From NCBI GenBank assembly GCA_963921825.1, contig OY997595.1, forward strand, positions 20,577,228 through 20,641,227: 64,000 nt of DNA, given 5' to 3'. Below the pieces are notes generated by a model. That model was not told the DNA's origin, made no database searches, and saw only the letters and a program-made list of their open reading frames with translations. This stretch comes from Erodium maritimum. Lineage: Eukaryota; Streptophyta; Magnoliopsida; Geraniales; Geraniaceae. Both the position numbers and the translations under genes were made by a program. Shown here piece after piece: positions 45,754 to 57,404 of this stretch; within the stretch, counting starts at the first letter, position 1; each line of letters starts with the position of its first letter.

Positions 45754-48700
45754 ATGATTTTTATAGCTTGGAACTGTCGGGGGCTTTGGAACCCCGGGGC
45801 GAAACAGTTCCTAATCGAGCTTGTGGCTCAAAAGAAACCCGATGTGATTTTTCTTTCGGAAACGAAAAGTAGGAGATTTGTGGTTGAAAATATGAGAGGT
45901 GTACTTGGTATGGAGGGTGTTTTCTTGGTGGATAGCGTTGGTGGAGGTGGGGGTCTTGCAATGTTCTGGCGGAGCAAAGAGAACGGGTCATTATTGTCTT
46001 TCTCCCCGAATCATGTGGATATGGAAATGTTGAATGAGGAAGGGGCTTTAATCAGACTGACTGGTATATATGGGGAGCCAAAATGGGACAGGAGGCATAT
46101 GACGTGGGACTTGATACGAAGCCTGGGCGAGAGGAGGTCGGGCCCTTGGGCCATTATGGGGGACTTCAACAATACCCTTTCGAGGGAGGACAGGCGTGGA
46201 GGGAATTTCTACCCGACATCACTCCAAACAGGTTTTCGTAATGCTCTCCTTGATAATGGTTTACGTGATGTTGATATTCTTGGCTACAGATTTACTTGGG
46301 ATAACAGACGGTATGATCACAGTAGATTGGAAGTTCAGTTGGACAGGTTGGGAGTGAACTGTCAATGGGATCAATTGTACCAGGACTCAAGTTTGTGGCA
46401 TGGGGGCGTGTCCACCTCGGACCATGCTCCCATAATTTTATATGCTAGGAAGGAGATAAGAGAAAGGAGGACTCAAAGTTTTTGATTTGAGGAAGCGTGG
46501 AACAGAGACCCTCAGTGTGAGATCATTTTCCGGTCAATTTGGATGGAAAATGGTGGTCAGAGTCTTGAGGAGAAACTAAAGCGGACAGCGGAGGAGCTGG
46601 GAAATTGGGTCGGCCGATCGGGTGACACTATCTCGATCCGGATCAGCCGGTGCAGGGAAGAACTGAATAGTCTTCGGGGGAAATGGGATAGGAGGAGTGG
46701 ACTGCGGGGCCAGAGGTTGAGATCAGAAATGGCCAAGCTGCTAGCTCAGAAGAATGATATATGGAGGCAGAGAGCGAAGCAGCATTGGCACCAGAGTGGG
46801 GCTCAAAACTCAAAATACTTCCACAGGAAAACTACAGCTAGAAGACGAATGAACCATATAAGGTCCTTGGTTGATAGTACGTGTGTGGAGAGATTTTGGG
46901 AAGCGGGGTTGGAAGAAGAGATATTGGAGCACTTTGTTGATTTGTTCACCGCAGACGTGGGGAATGTGGATGAGGTCAGTCACTTGGTGCCTCGGCTGGT
47001 TTCGCCAACGCATAATAAAGCATTGTTCAGGCTAGTGGAGGATGAGGAGGTTCGTTTGGCGGTCTTTAGCATGCTACCTTTGAAAAGCCCAGGTCCAGAT
47101 GGTTTCAACCCGTGGTTCTATCAGAGATTTTGGACGGTTGTGAGAGCTCAGGTGTGTAAGTTGGTCAAGGAGTTTTTTCAGACAGGGGTCTTACCTAGGA
47201 ATTTGAACGACACTAATCTAGTTCTTATCCCTAAGGTTCGATCCCCGAGGAGGATAGGGGAGTTTTGGCCTATTGCACTTTGTAATGTTATTTACAAAGT
47301 GGTGACCAAAGTTATGAGCAGGAGTATGTCGGTGATCCTGCAAGAGATCATTTCGGAGTCCCAGAGCGCCTTTTTGTAAGGTAGATTCATTACTGATAAT
47401 TTAATGATCTCAGTGGAGGTGTTACATGCACAGAAGAATAGAAGACAGGGGAAGGTGGGGAGTATGGAAATTAAGGTCGATATGAAGAAAGCATATGACC
47501 GTGTTGACTGGGGTTATCTAGAGAAGGTCCTACTCGGTATGGGGTTTGATACACATTGGGTTCGATTGATAATGGAGTGTGTCAAGACTCCTAGGCTCTG
47601 GGTCTCTTCTGAAGGCAGGAGGTTGGGTCCAATCCTTCTGAGCAGAGGCATTAGACAGGGTGACCCGCTATCTCCTTTCTTGTTTATTATTTGTGCAGAA
47701 GGTCTATCCAGGCTCATTGAGAATTTTGAGGTTCAAGGCTTGATTCAGGGTACCAGAGTGGTAAAGGATGCCCTGGCGGTCTCGCACTTGTTTTTTGCAG
47801 ACGACAGTCTATTCTTTGGTAGAGCACTGGAAGAGGAGGCATGTAGATGGAAGCAGTTGTTGGGTATGTATGAGCGGGTGTCGGGTCAAAAGGTGAATGT
47901 TGCGAAGTCTACAATTCTGTGTAGCCCGAATACTGAGGGAGAGGTAAAAAGTCGGATTGGGGGAAATTCTTCAGATGCAGGTGTCTGACAAGATGGGCTC
48001 TTACCTTGGACTCCCAGTTATTCTGGGAAGAAGCTGGTATCGGTCCTTTTATTTTATTAAGGAGAGAATTTTGAAACGAATCAGTAGTTGGGATGAATTG
48101 ATGTTGAGCAAAGCTGGCAAGGAAGTACTACTAAAGTCTGTCATTCAAGCATTACCAACTTATACCATGAGTGTGTATATACTCCCTGACAGTTTGGTTC
48201 ATGAGTTGGAGGTAGAGATGAACAGATACTGGTGGAGGAATGATGCTCGGTCAGGGTCCGGGATTAAGTGGCGTAGCTGGCAGGGACTATGTGACCACAA
48301 GCTGAAAGGAGGTATGGGCTTTAAAGTTCTCCGGGATTTTAATCTAGCTTTGTTGGGGAAACAAGGGTGGAGACTTATGAGTAATCCAGATAGTCTAGTG
48401 GCTCGAATCATGAAAGCCAAGTACTATCTGTTGTCATATTTTATACATGCAGTGAAGACGCCAAATTCTAGTCCAATCTGGAATAGTATTATGGCTGGGC
48501 GGGATATTGTAAGTGGGGGAATCAGGAAGAGAATAGGGTCAGGGGAGAACACGAAAATTCCGGGGGAAGCTTGGCTACTAACCGAGTCGGGTAGGGTGGA
48601 GGCCGAACCCCCCAGAATTGGCCATTGGACCATGAGTTGTCTATTTAAGGCAGGGTCCAGAATCTGGAATGAAGAGTTGATTGTTGATTTATTCGAGCCT

Positions 48701-49807
48701 CGGGACGCAGAGGCTATTTTGAGGGTGCCTTTAAGTTCTAGTTTGTCTGCTGACGACTAGTATTGGACAGGGTCCCGTAGTGGGCATTACAGTGTTAGAG
48801 ATGTATATCAAAAATTGCAGGTTCAGGAAGGGAGATGGAATGATCAGGAGCGGGATGTATTTTGGAAGCGGTTATGGAAACTCAAGGTTCCTCCTAAGAT
48901 ATGTCATTTCTTATGGAGGGGTGTGTCTGGATGTTTACCAACTAATGATAGGCTGATAGTGAGAAGGGTGAATGTTGATTTGAGTTGTGTGGTTAGTGGT
49001 GTTGAGGAGTCGATTGAGCATGTGATGTATGGTTGTCCGATTGCGAGGGCGGTCTGGAGTAAGGTGTTGGACTATCTCCCCGTTGGGATTGGACAGTTTA
49101 GAGACTGGTTAGAGCTCGGTTGGGAGTCAGGTGGAGGAGCTAGAGCTGATATCGTCTATGTGATTTGTTGGAACCTCTGGAGGGATCGTAATCAGAGGGT
49201 CTGGGAGGGGAAGAGCCCTTTTGTGGAGGGTATCGTTCGTGGAGCAGAGCAGTTACTGAGGGATTGGAAAGAGGCTCAGGTGCCGGTGGTTAGAGAGGCC
49301 GGTGGTGAGCTCCGAGATACCGGGTTGTGGAAGAAACCGACCCTTGGAATGTGGAAGGTTAATACAGATGTAGCGGTGTTCCAGCGGTTCGGGGGTGGTA
49401 GTGGTTGGGTATGTCGTAAAGATGATAGATCTCCAAGTTTTATGCAGTGTAAGGTTTTTTGGAGCATTCAGGATCCAGAGTTGTTGGAGGCCTTGACTTT
49501 GAAGGCGGCATTACAAAGTCTGGTGGACAGGGGCTTTGGTAATGGAGTGATTGAGTCGGACTGCCTGGGGCTAGTTATGGCAATTAATAGCAAGTCAACC
49601 CTGATCACTCTGTTTGGAGCTATTGTTGAAGATTGTAAGCTTCTTATTTTTGGTTTAACTGATGTAACTGTAGTTCATGTTAAAAGAACTGCAAACAGGG
49701 TAGCGCATATGCTAGCTAGAAATGCCCGAGAGTGGGCATCCGTGGTGTGGGATTACTCGTGTTTGCCAGAACCCGTTTCTGAGTTACTAGTCTCTGATAT
49801 TCATTAG
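45754..49807 (+). pseudogene. LINE-2 ORF2 (endonuclease, RT, RNase H), broken
   Basis: The endonuclease comes first (IAWNCRGLWNP, FLSETKS, GDFNNTLS, STSDHAPI). RT follows, with KSPGPDGFNPWFY, IKVDMKKAYDRVDW, RGIRQGDPLSPFLF and FFADDSLFFG; the zinc-binding RT domain has VPPKICHFLWR. A plant-type RNase H ends the protein (WKVNTDVAVF, ELLEALTLKAALQS, IESDCLGLVMAINS, HVKRTANRVAHMLAR), with its acidic residues visible. Breaks are a TGA at 46483 (probably a CGA codon before), a TAA at 47377, a frameshift at about 47957-47988 and a TAG at 48758. All catalytic motifs are otherwise intact. It would nick the target and copy LINE RNA there. Confidence 0.9.
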
Positions 49808-49844
49808 TAAATCCCTCATTTTCGTCAAAAAAAATCTCATGTTA

Positions 49845-49995
49845 TTTTGAGTCCAGTTTTTTTTATTGTCGGTAGAAGAACTGTTTAGTTTTAGAATAAT
49901 CCCTTTACGGATGTTGTTCCTTATTATCTTTATAAAAAAAATTGAATTGCAACGATTAATAAAGTCCTTGTTTATCAAAAAAAACAAAAAAACAA
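49845..49995 (+). mobile_element. 5'-truncated retroposon, right piece
   Basis: Right part of the insertion that begins at 44122. It ends with ATTAATAAAGTCCTTG, TTTATC and an A-rich tail, a plant L1-type 3' end. Without LINE-2 the insertion would be about 210 bp, a strongly 5'-truncated LINE. Confidence 0.6.
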
Positions 49996-50007
49996 AACTA
50001 GTCATCA

Positions 50008-50357
50008 TCTCATCTTCTGTACGTGGACAAGGAAAACGAATTTCAGCCTCCTCTCGTGGAATGTGAGAGTGTCCACCATCCATAAGAGGAAGATGGTTAT
50101 AGGGGTAATCTTGAATCAACGTTCCTTTTTTGTCATGTTTGTGAAGTTATCTGAGACTTTTTGGTTTACGTAGTAATTGGGTGTTGTCATCCGGATCACA
50201 TCGTCCTCTTTTAAAATATATATGGAAGAGAGTTAATTTCGATTAACATGCTTCAAGAGACCAATAAGTTTACATGATTTCGTACAAACAAACAAATATA
50301 CATATTGTTAGTATCCATATGATTAGGTTATCTGTTTTTGCCACTTGGTCGTGGCTA
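50008..50357. other. Spacer downstream of the SAUR gene
   Basis: This holds the 3' flank of the minus-strand SAUR gene. An open frame on the minus strand (PYNHLPLMDGGHSHIPREEA at about 50060-50119) has no family I recognise. I see no clear DST-type mRNA instability element. Confidence 0.4.
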
Positions 50358-50642
50358 TCATGCCGATGAGACTTGCAAACTGCAAATATGATCAACAAAC
50401 ACTTGTTCTTTACAAGGGATAGTTAGGCCGCCCATGGGATGATGGTACCCGAACTCCTCTTCGGAATGAATTAGCAACCGTTGGAACTGAGGCTTCTTCA
50501 AGTATGATATCGGAATAACGAACCGCTTCATTTTGGACTCCCCGACATATACAGCAATATGGCCTCTTGGCACATCCGCTGTTTCTTTAGTCAAGAGAAA
50601 GCTTCTCACAATCTGCTTAGCACGAACTAGACGAAAACCCAT
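50358..50642 (-). CDS. SAUR: SAUR family auxin-responsive protein
   Basis: A single-exon frame of 94 residues reads [15 protein letters not shown], then the SAUR core: [49 protein letters not shown] and a final VFVDHIC. Length, lack of introns and core motifs are those of the SAUR10/15/ARG7-like group. SAUR proteins are small; in Arabidopsis several promote acid growth by inhibiting PP2C.D phosphatases at the plasma membrane, which keeps H+-ATPases active. A TATA-like box lies about 75 bp upstream of the start. The frame is open and the core undamaged, so this is probably a working gene, the only clear host gene in the window. SAUR genes usually occur in clusters; no second copy is visible here. 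Confidence 0.93.
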   Translation of the reverse strand: MGFRLVRAKQIVRSFLLTKETADVPRGHIAVYVGESKMKRFVIPISYLKKPQFQRLLIHSEEEFGYHHPMGGLTIPCKEQVFVDHICSLQVSSA

Positions 50643-50712
50643 AACTTGTGAGGTGAAGTTTGTTTTAGCAAAGGAATAAGGGAAGCTCTGCTGGATAATC
50701 TTGGAGTTGAGG

Positions 50713-50723
50713 TGTATATATAG
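50713..50723 (-). promoter_or_regulatory. TATA box of the SAUR gene
   Basis: On the minus strand the sequence is CTATATATAC, about 75 bp before the SAUR start codon. The spacing fits a short 5' UTR of about 40-50 bases. Confidence 0.65.
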
Positions 50724-50918
50724 AAGAATTAAGAGGTGGATGCACGACCAATGAAGCTAAAGTGGTTTATCTGATCCGCGAGATCCTGAGTGGGGTCTGG
50801 ACAAGGGCATGGAACATCACATGGCCTAACTAAAGCTTGGGTTTCAAAGTTGTGGTAATTTTCTTTTTGTGGACTTGGCCTACAAAGCATTATATTTAGC
50901 TGACACTGATATGTGGAT

Positions 50919-50924
50919 CAGACA
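50919..50924 (-). promoter_or_regulatory. Possible auxin response element in the SAUR promoter
   Basis: TGTCTG on the minus strand, about 280 bp upstream of the start. Auxin response factors bind TGTCNN. A six-base site can occur by chance. Confidence 0.3.
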
Positions 50925-50948
50925 GCAAATATATATGTTTCATGCATT

Positions 50949-50954
50949 CACGTG
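50949..50954. promoter_or_regulatory. G-box in the SAUR promoter
   Basis: CACGTG lies about 310 bp upstream of the SAUR start. PIF and other bHLH or bZIP factors bind this palindrome and regulate many SAUR genes. Direct evidence is only the sequence. Confidence 0.4.
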
Positions 50955-51239
50955 GTGATGTCATATATGATATAGAAGAGATGGTTTAAACGATATATCA
51001 ATTGTTCACTAGCACTATTAACTGTCAGATGTGGCACACATGCATTTTTACAAACACAAAACATAAAAAAGATGCAACCTTAGCGTAGGCCCACAAAGCC
51101 CACATGTAGCCCATTAGGGTTCACACTCGACAATCTTTTACCAGAAGACTAATCTTTATCACCTGTCTTTAAACATTTACAAGCGGCGGCTCAGCTCTTC
51201 ATTCAATTAAGCCCACTGAAGTTGCACACAACTTCAGCT
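50955..51239. other. Spacer between SAUR promoter and copia remnant
   Basis: No gene or element seen. The right part may be the decayed 3' end of the copia remnant. Confidence 0.35.
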
Positions 51240-53100
51240 TCGCATTCGGCGCGGCCTTCATAAACATATCGCATGATTTTCATTTCCTGCGATCTTCTCA
51301 AGAACTAGCATCTCATTCTCCAAAGTCTCTCTGATGAAGTGGTAACGGAACTGAATATGTTTCATTCGAGCACGATACGTCGGGTTCTTTTCCAAGTGAA
51401 TGCCGCTATGGTTGTTGTAGTGAAGAACAATGTCCTCTTGATTATGCATGAGCTCTGGTACAAAGAACTGAAGCCAAATCATCTCCTTCGTAGTCTCCGT
51501 CACGGTCACGTACTCAGCCTCGCAGCTAGAAGGAGCAACAATCTTCAGCATCCTTGAAACCCAACTAATTGAAGTACCTATGAATATGTAGACATAACCG
51601 GACGTACTCTTTCTACTATTCATGTCACCACCGTAGTCTGCAACAACGAACCATTCAAGTCCCTAATCGGACTTCTGGAAGCACAATTCCATACTTGAGT
51701 TTCCTTTAAAGTACCTGAATATCCACTTCACGCTTCCTAATGTCGTTTTCCTATATCACTCATAAATCGGCTCACGACTCCCACTGCATGTGCAATGTCC
51801 GATATCAATTAAGGAATCTTTAGACTTCCGTTGAACGAAGCATAAGGAATGTCGCCCATGTAAGCTCTATCCTCTTCTGTCACAGGTGAGTCGCCTTTAG
51901 ACAACAGAAATTGGTTGCCTAGACAAGTTCCAATGAACTTGGCATCGTCCATGTTAAACCTTTTCACGACCTTTTTCACATAGTATTCTTAAAATAGTTC
52001 CAAACCTTCTTTGCTCCGAGTAATACTCATCCCCGGGATTTTATTTGAAGTCCCGAGATCCTTCATCTCGAATTCCTTCGACAACGTCTTTTTCAACTTC
52101 TCAATCTATCAAATCTGCTCGTGCTATTAGCATGCCATCAACGTAGAGCAACACTATCAAATATGAATTCCCAATTCTCTTAAAGTAACAGCAGTTATCC
52201 GCCTCACATCTCATAAACTTTTCTTTCTTCATAAAGTTATCGAAATTCTTGTACCTTTTCCACGAAGCTTGCTTCAAACCGTACAAATTCTTTTGGAGCT
52301 TGCACATCATCTTCTCCTTGCATATGACTTCGAAGCCCTATATTTGTCTCATGTAGACCTCTTCTTCTAACTCACCATGAAGAAAATCAGTATTTACGTC
52401 CATCTATTGAAGTTGTAGACCTTCTTTTGCAACTAGCCCAAGAACTGTTCGAATAGCCACCAGCTTAACAAATGAGGAGAAAATATCAGTGTAGTCATTT
52501 CCTTCTTTCTGTTGAAAGCCCTTGACAAACAACTTCACTTTGTAGCGCTTGCTTTTATTGTGCTATTCATTAATTTGGTAGACCCACTTGTTTTGCAACG
52601 GTTTTTTGTCAGTCAGATCTCAATTAGCTCCCATGTTCTGTTTGACAACAGTGAGTCCATCTTATCCCTCATTACTTCTCTCACTTTCCCGATTCGACAA
52701 CATTCTTTTCTTTATTATAGCATTTAGGCTCTTCTCTATCGGTAAGCAAGATGAAGTCCAACGATGGCGAGAACCTCTAAGTCGGCTTTCTTATTTGAGA
52801 AGATCTGCGTACGACGGTGGTTGACGTTTGTCCTTGGACTTCCGGGTTGCTATCTTGCTGAATCTCTTCTTGAACTTCAGGTTCCTCTTATACCAACATA
52901 TCCCCCTCTAGTTTGTGTAGGAATTTCTCTCAAGTCAACCATTGCTGAATTTTCATTCTCGGACTCTTTAGGGTAACCTAGGATAGTGACACCTTTAGGG
53001 TAAAGTGTTTCTAGATATATGGTACCCATCGCTTTCTTGTGGGATCGAACGATACTTTACCATTATACTGCTTGTTGAATTGTTGACTGAGTGTTCAAGT
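51240..53100 (-). pseudogene. pol: Old Ty1/copia polyprotein remnant (RT and RNase H)
   Basis: Read leftwards, broken frames show KPLQNKWVYQI (near 52580), VKGFQQKEGNDYTDIFS, then CKLQKNLYGLKQASW and LIVLLYVDGMLIA, the RT palm in which the second catalytic Asp is Gly. RNase H blocks follow: MNSRKSTSGYVYIFIGTSIS, SSCEAEYVTVTETTKEMIWL and RMKHIQFRYHFIRE (51258-51623). Many stops and frameshifts, and no recognisable LTRs, point to an old insertion. It belongs to a different copia lineage from D/E/F. Gag, protease and integrase are not recognisable. Confidence 0.85.
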
Positions 53101-53910
53101 ATGAACTTATAAGCATTATATTCCTCTCGTAGGGATGACGTTACCCTTCCAACATGATGACACTATTGTCAAGAATGATATCTAGTTAATTTCTCGGTGA
53201 GTGGTTAACCATCCTATGCATCTAAATCTCTATGTGTTAGAGGGAAAGCTAACAAAATTCCCGCCTTACAACAACCAGCTCCAACTATCAACATTTATAG
53301 TCTTCCAAACTACGAGGCTAATAAGGGATAGGAGGAAAGTATGTGAGCCTAAGTTAAACAGCCCAGTCCTAATTGTTAGAATATAATTATAATAAGGCCT
53401 TCAACTATAAGCTTAAGCTTTAAGTTGAGATGGTCCTCTAATATTGTAAGAACCTCCCCCGGTCGATCCGGTCGAACCGGTGATCTTTTGGCGAAGTTTG
53501 ACTTTCGGCCGGAAAAGTCAACCGATGACTTCGGAAGTCATTCGGGACCTTTCCGGGGTCCCAAAAGCTTAGCCATCATCACAGTTAACTTAGTTGGGCA
53601 ATTTCCTGTCATTTGACTGTAATATTGGGAAGGTCAACTTTTGGTAAAACCCGAACTTTTTATCGGAAAAATCCGATATAATTTTGGACTACTGGATTTT
53701 ATTTAAAAGAGAGTGGCCCCCACTGTGACACATGTCATTAGAGGCTTGGAGGAAAAGAAAGAGGCTATAATGACCTTTATACCCTCCCTAGTTGCCTTTA
53801 AAGGGATAAGAACTTAAGGGGCTTTTGGTCCTTTCAACACAATAGGTCATTTAAGGCATTGGAGCAAACCAATTCAGCCATTTCTCATTGTTGCAGCCGA
53901 TTATTGCTAG

Positions 53911-53938
53911 AGGGAGAGAGAGAGAGAGAGAGAGAGAG
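53911..53938 (+). repeat. (GA)n microsatellite in LTR A
   Basis: A run of about 13 GA units inside the LTR, with no similar run in LTRs B or C. Confidence 0.85.
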
Positions 53939-54739
53939 AAGCAACTGTGCTTGAAGAAGAAGAAAGGAAGAGAAAGGAGCCATCTTCCAAGCTTTTCTTC
54001 ATCAAAACATCCCAATTTCCACCTTTTCTTCACCATCTCACCATCCTAAAGACCGTGGACCTGAGCTTGAAAGAAGAAGAAGAGCTGGACCCGTGAGAAG
54101 ACGGAGAGGGAGCTAGCCCGGACGTCAGCAGCTAGGAGTATTGTTCGTGGAAGATTTCGAGTTAGGGAAAGTACTAAACTCCTCTTTTAATTTAAAGAAC
54201 GCTTTAGTATGCCTATAGGATAATAATAACCTGAAAGGTCCTAGTTTGCATATAGGATGTGATTCACTAGAATAATCTCTTTCCAATTGTTAATAACCGG
54301 AAGTGTCTAGTGTGCATGTAGGTTGAGATTCACTAGTTAACTGCTTTCAATACTTGAGAAAATTGCCGTGCTGGTAGATGGCCGTGATGAGCCTTAGGAT
54401 TGTTTATGATTGCCTCACACGTCATGCTTGCCTAGTCTTTAGTAAGATTAGAGTCTAACTAAACTTGATGAATTGAATGATTGGATTATGAAGGCTTGAT
54501 TGATCGATTGAATGAATGCTTGAATGAAGGATTAAATGATTGATTGAGTGTAATTGATTTGTGCCAAACGGTATGATCGGGTGAGTGATAGACCGATGGA
54601 TCGTGGTTGGTAAGTATGTCGGTAAGTGAAATTGGTTATATGAGTTCTTTATGTGTGTTGTGATAAGATGATGATCTGCTAAGTTTTGGTTGTTCTATGA
54701 CTGTTTGCTAAGTTATTCTCTTACGAGTCTTTCGAGAGG

Positions 54740-54975
54740 AGTTGTGTTCCGGTATGGCACCTACACCGAAGGGATAAACCGGTGTGAGGTATTTCCTGTA
54801 TGGTACCTACACCGAAGGGATACACCGGTGTGGGGTAGTACCTAAGCCGAGGGATTGTGTTGTGCTCCGGTATGGCACCTACACCGAGGGGATAAACCGG
54901 TGTGGGGTAGTGCGTGTATGGTACCTACACTGAGGGAATATGCCAGTGTGGGGTAGTATCATAACCGAGAGATTG
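54740..54975 (+). repeat. 118-bp tandem repeat in LTR A
   Basis: Two units of about 118 bp (starting near 54751 and 54869) each contain two sub-repeats sharing TATGGCACCTACACCGA or TATGGTACCTACAC and CCGGTGTG. The position within the LTR matches the arrays in B, C and the solo LTR. Confidence 0.8.
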
Positions 54976-55778
54976 TTTACCATGTGGGGACGATTACTTG
55001 TGACTTCACTCGAGTGTATGCGTCCTGTGGTAGCATTCCTGGAAGTTTATCCTGTTTTACCCCAATGATTTATGGTCCTTTGGGGACATTTCCGGAAATT
55101 GCGATGTTATGTGTCCCTTCAGGGATATTTCCGGTAGCCCGATCTATGTGTCTCTTATGGACCGAGGGGAAATCCGACATGACACAAGGAGTATTGTGGA
55201 TCGGAGTATCGTGGTTTAAGTTATTGGTGTGATATTTGACACCCTCGTTTTAGTCTTTTTACCAAAGAGTACATCGTCTTTCCTTAACCTTCTAGAATTA
55301 CTGTTTTCCTTCCTAAGGCGTTAAATATTATTATGGTTCACTTTACTTCTACATCTCTTTGATTATTCGTGTTATTTATACTTGAGTTTAATTATGGTAA
55401 TTCGGTTCTATCACTTTTGGAGGTTGTTGTTATTTAATTATTTTCTCTACTGAGCGTAAGCTCACCCCTGTTGGTTTTATTTATTGTCTGTACAGGCTTG
55501 CTTGATGAGTAGTGGACTCGAGAATCGGGAGCTTCTGTAGAGTCCGGGTGTTACTGTTGTTAGACACGTCTTTGGTCATCTTTTTGAACCTTATGTTTTA
55601 CTATTTATGTCGGAGCTGTGACTCTTACTCCGATATGGAACTTATCCTTATTGATATACTTGAGCGATGCTAAACTTAGAAGATTTATAATTGTTTAAAT
55701 TCATCTTTATTGTTGTTATTTAATTATTTCTTTAAGTCACGTCTCGAGTCCGGCCAAAACCAGATTTGGGGCGTGACA

Positions 55779-56351
55779 AATTGGTATCAGAGCCTGGTTT
55801 CATTTTGAACTTGTTTTCAAAATCTCGGACCGTACGTACCTTAGGTGGGTAGAGTTAGGTGGTCTAAGTAGTAGTACTCAATGACGCAAGTTGGAAATAT
55901 TCGATGCGTAGAGTTGGAAAGACAAGAGTCTTAATTGTTTAAGCGCTTTGTTTAAGTTGACTCCTTTGTGTTATGTCGTTTGCGTTGCTCAATTGGTATC
56001 TTTTGCTCTATTGGTTGTATGCCTCAGTGATCTGTGATGTCGATCGATTGAGATCGGGGTTGGTTTGACGAGAGTTGATCGAGCCGTTATGTGTTGGTTG
56101 TTTGGTAAACCGTTTGTTAAGTGGGTTGCCACCTTGGTTGGCCGTTACTTGATTGGTAAATTTGAAGTGTTGACTTGTTTAAGTGTTGACTGTTATTTAA
56201 GGGGTGAAGTTAAAATGTTGATCCGATTGGGTGTTAATTGAGTAAAGGGTAGAAACCCGAGAGGTACTTGAGCTACTTTACAGTGATGAGTATTTTGATG
56301 GTTGTGTTATGCCTGTTGTGCGGAATGTTGTGTGCAATTAGTTATTAAATG
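55779..56351 (+). mobile_element. Primer site and leader fragment of element A
   Basis: The primer site TGGTATCAGAGCC (55782-55794) is followed by leader sequence related to that of B, including CTCGGACCGTACG, GGTGGGTAGAGTTAGG and GATCGGGGTTGG blocks. It is cut off at 56351 by LTR B, so element B inserted about 573 bp inside element A. The rest of A must lie beyond the right edge. Confidence 0.8.
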
Positions 56352-57268
56352 TGTAAGAACCGCTCCCGGTCGATCCCGGTCGAACCGGTGACTTTTAAGA
56401 CAAGTTTGACTTTTTGCCGGAAAAGTCAACCGATGACTCGGAAGGTCATTCGGAGCTTTTCCGGGACCCAAAATGCTTAGCCGTCATCACGGTTGGCTTA
56501 ATTGGGCCGTTTCTTTTCATTTGAGTATAATATTGAAGGAAGTCAAATTTGGTCAAAATCGGACTTTTTATCGTCTAAAACAATATTAATTATTGTGCTG
56601 GAAATAAATTTGGAAAACTAGAAGACCTACTTGGATACTTGTCATTATTTGGTTAGAAGAGAGAAAATGGAGTGGTCTTGGACCACTTTACCCTCCTAAA
56701 AGATCCTACAAGGGAAAAGTATTTAAAGGGCTTTTAGTCATTAACCACCTCTAGGTATTATATGGCATTGGAAGACCATTTTTGATTCATTTTGTGGTGT
56801 AGCCGAATTTGGGAGAGAAATGAGAGAAAGAGGAGCTCTCATGGTGTCTTAAAGAAGAAGCTAAGAAAAAGGAGCAACTTGGAGCCATTTCCTACCCTTT
56901 TCTTCTCCATCTCACTCTTCTAAAGGTAATGGAACTAGCTACATCTATTTTCCCTTCATCTCATTTCATGGGTTTTGGGTTGAGTTTGCTAGAAGTTGTT
57001 GGTTTTGATTGAAATGAGGTTAGATGATGTTGATAAGAAGCTTTGTTGGGTCTTTGATGGAAGAAATTGGGTTTAATGGAGTTTTTTATTTGATTTTGAT
57101 TTGGAGAATCCTTGCAAACTTGTTTATTTGTTGATTCCTACCATGGGTAGAGGAGTATTGGAGGTATTTGACTGTTTTGAGGGTTGGATATGGTTAAAAA
57201 TGGAGTTTGGTAGTGGATTTTCGGAGAAAATGAGCTGGAGGTTGAAGAAGGGCGAATCTGCCCTGGAG

Positions 57269-57404
57269 CGTCACGGATCCGTGATGGATTCCGTGACGGA
57301 CGGAGTCACGGCTCCGTGAGGGAATCCGTGACGGCACACGTCACGGCTCCGTGACGTCATCCGTGAGGGTTGGGGTCACGGCTCCGTGACCGTGTCCGTG
57401 ACAG
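57269..57404 (+). repeat. Cluster of CCGTGAC/GTCACGG palindromic units in LTR B
   Basis: About eight CCGTGA and four TCACGG half-sites occur in 136 bp. Many are arranged as GTCACGGCTCCGTGAC palindromes, and several contain TGACG or CGTCA, the core bound by plant TGA-class bZIP factors. Confidence 0.75.

Larger units (their letters stand above)
44181..49830 (+). mobile_element. LINE-2, full-length L1-clade retrotransposon with RNase H
   Basis: A perfect 14-bp target duplication AAATCTCATGTTAT (44167-44180 and 49831-49844) delimits a 5650-bp element. It has a 5' UTR of about 200 bp, ORF1, a 41-bp gap, ORF2 and almost no 3' UTR before the A tail (about 49826-49832). Only three nonsense codons and one frameshift disrupt ORF2, so the insertion is not very old. 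Confidence 0.93.
53445..55778 (+). repeat. LTR of Tekay-like element A
   Basis: It starts TGTAAGAACCTCCCCCGG and ends TTTGGGGCGTGACA, about 2.33 kb. A primer site follows at 55782, so this is the 5' LTR of a plus-strand element. Start and end match LTR B, but the middle differs in sequence and length, so A and B are separate subfamilies. It contains a (GA)n tract (about 53911-53938) and a 118-bp repeat (54740-54975). Confidence 0.9.

Noticed and set aside
49787-50119. 110-codon minus-strand frame ending near LINE-2
   Set aside because: It spans the LINE-2 end, its target duplication and the tail of another retroposon, so it cannot be an old gene. Only its first 40 residues lie in spacer DNA.
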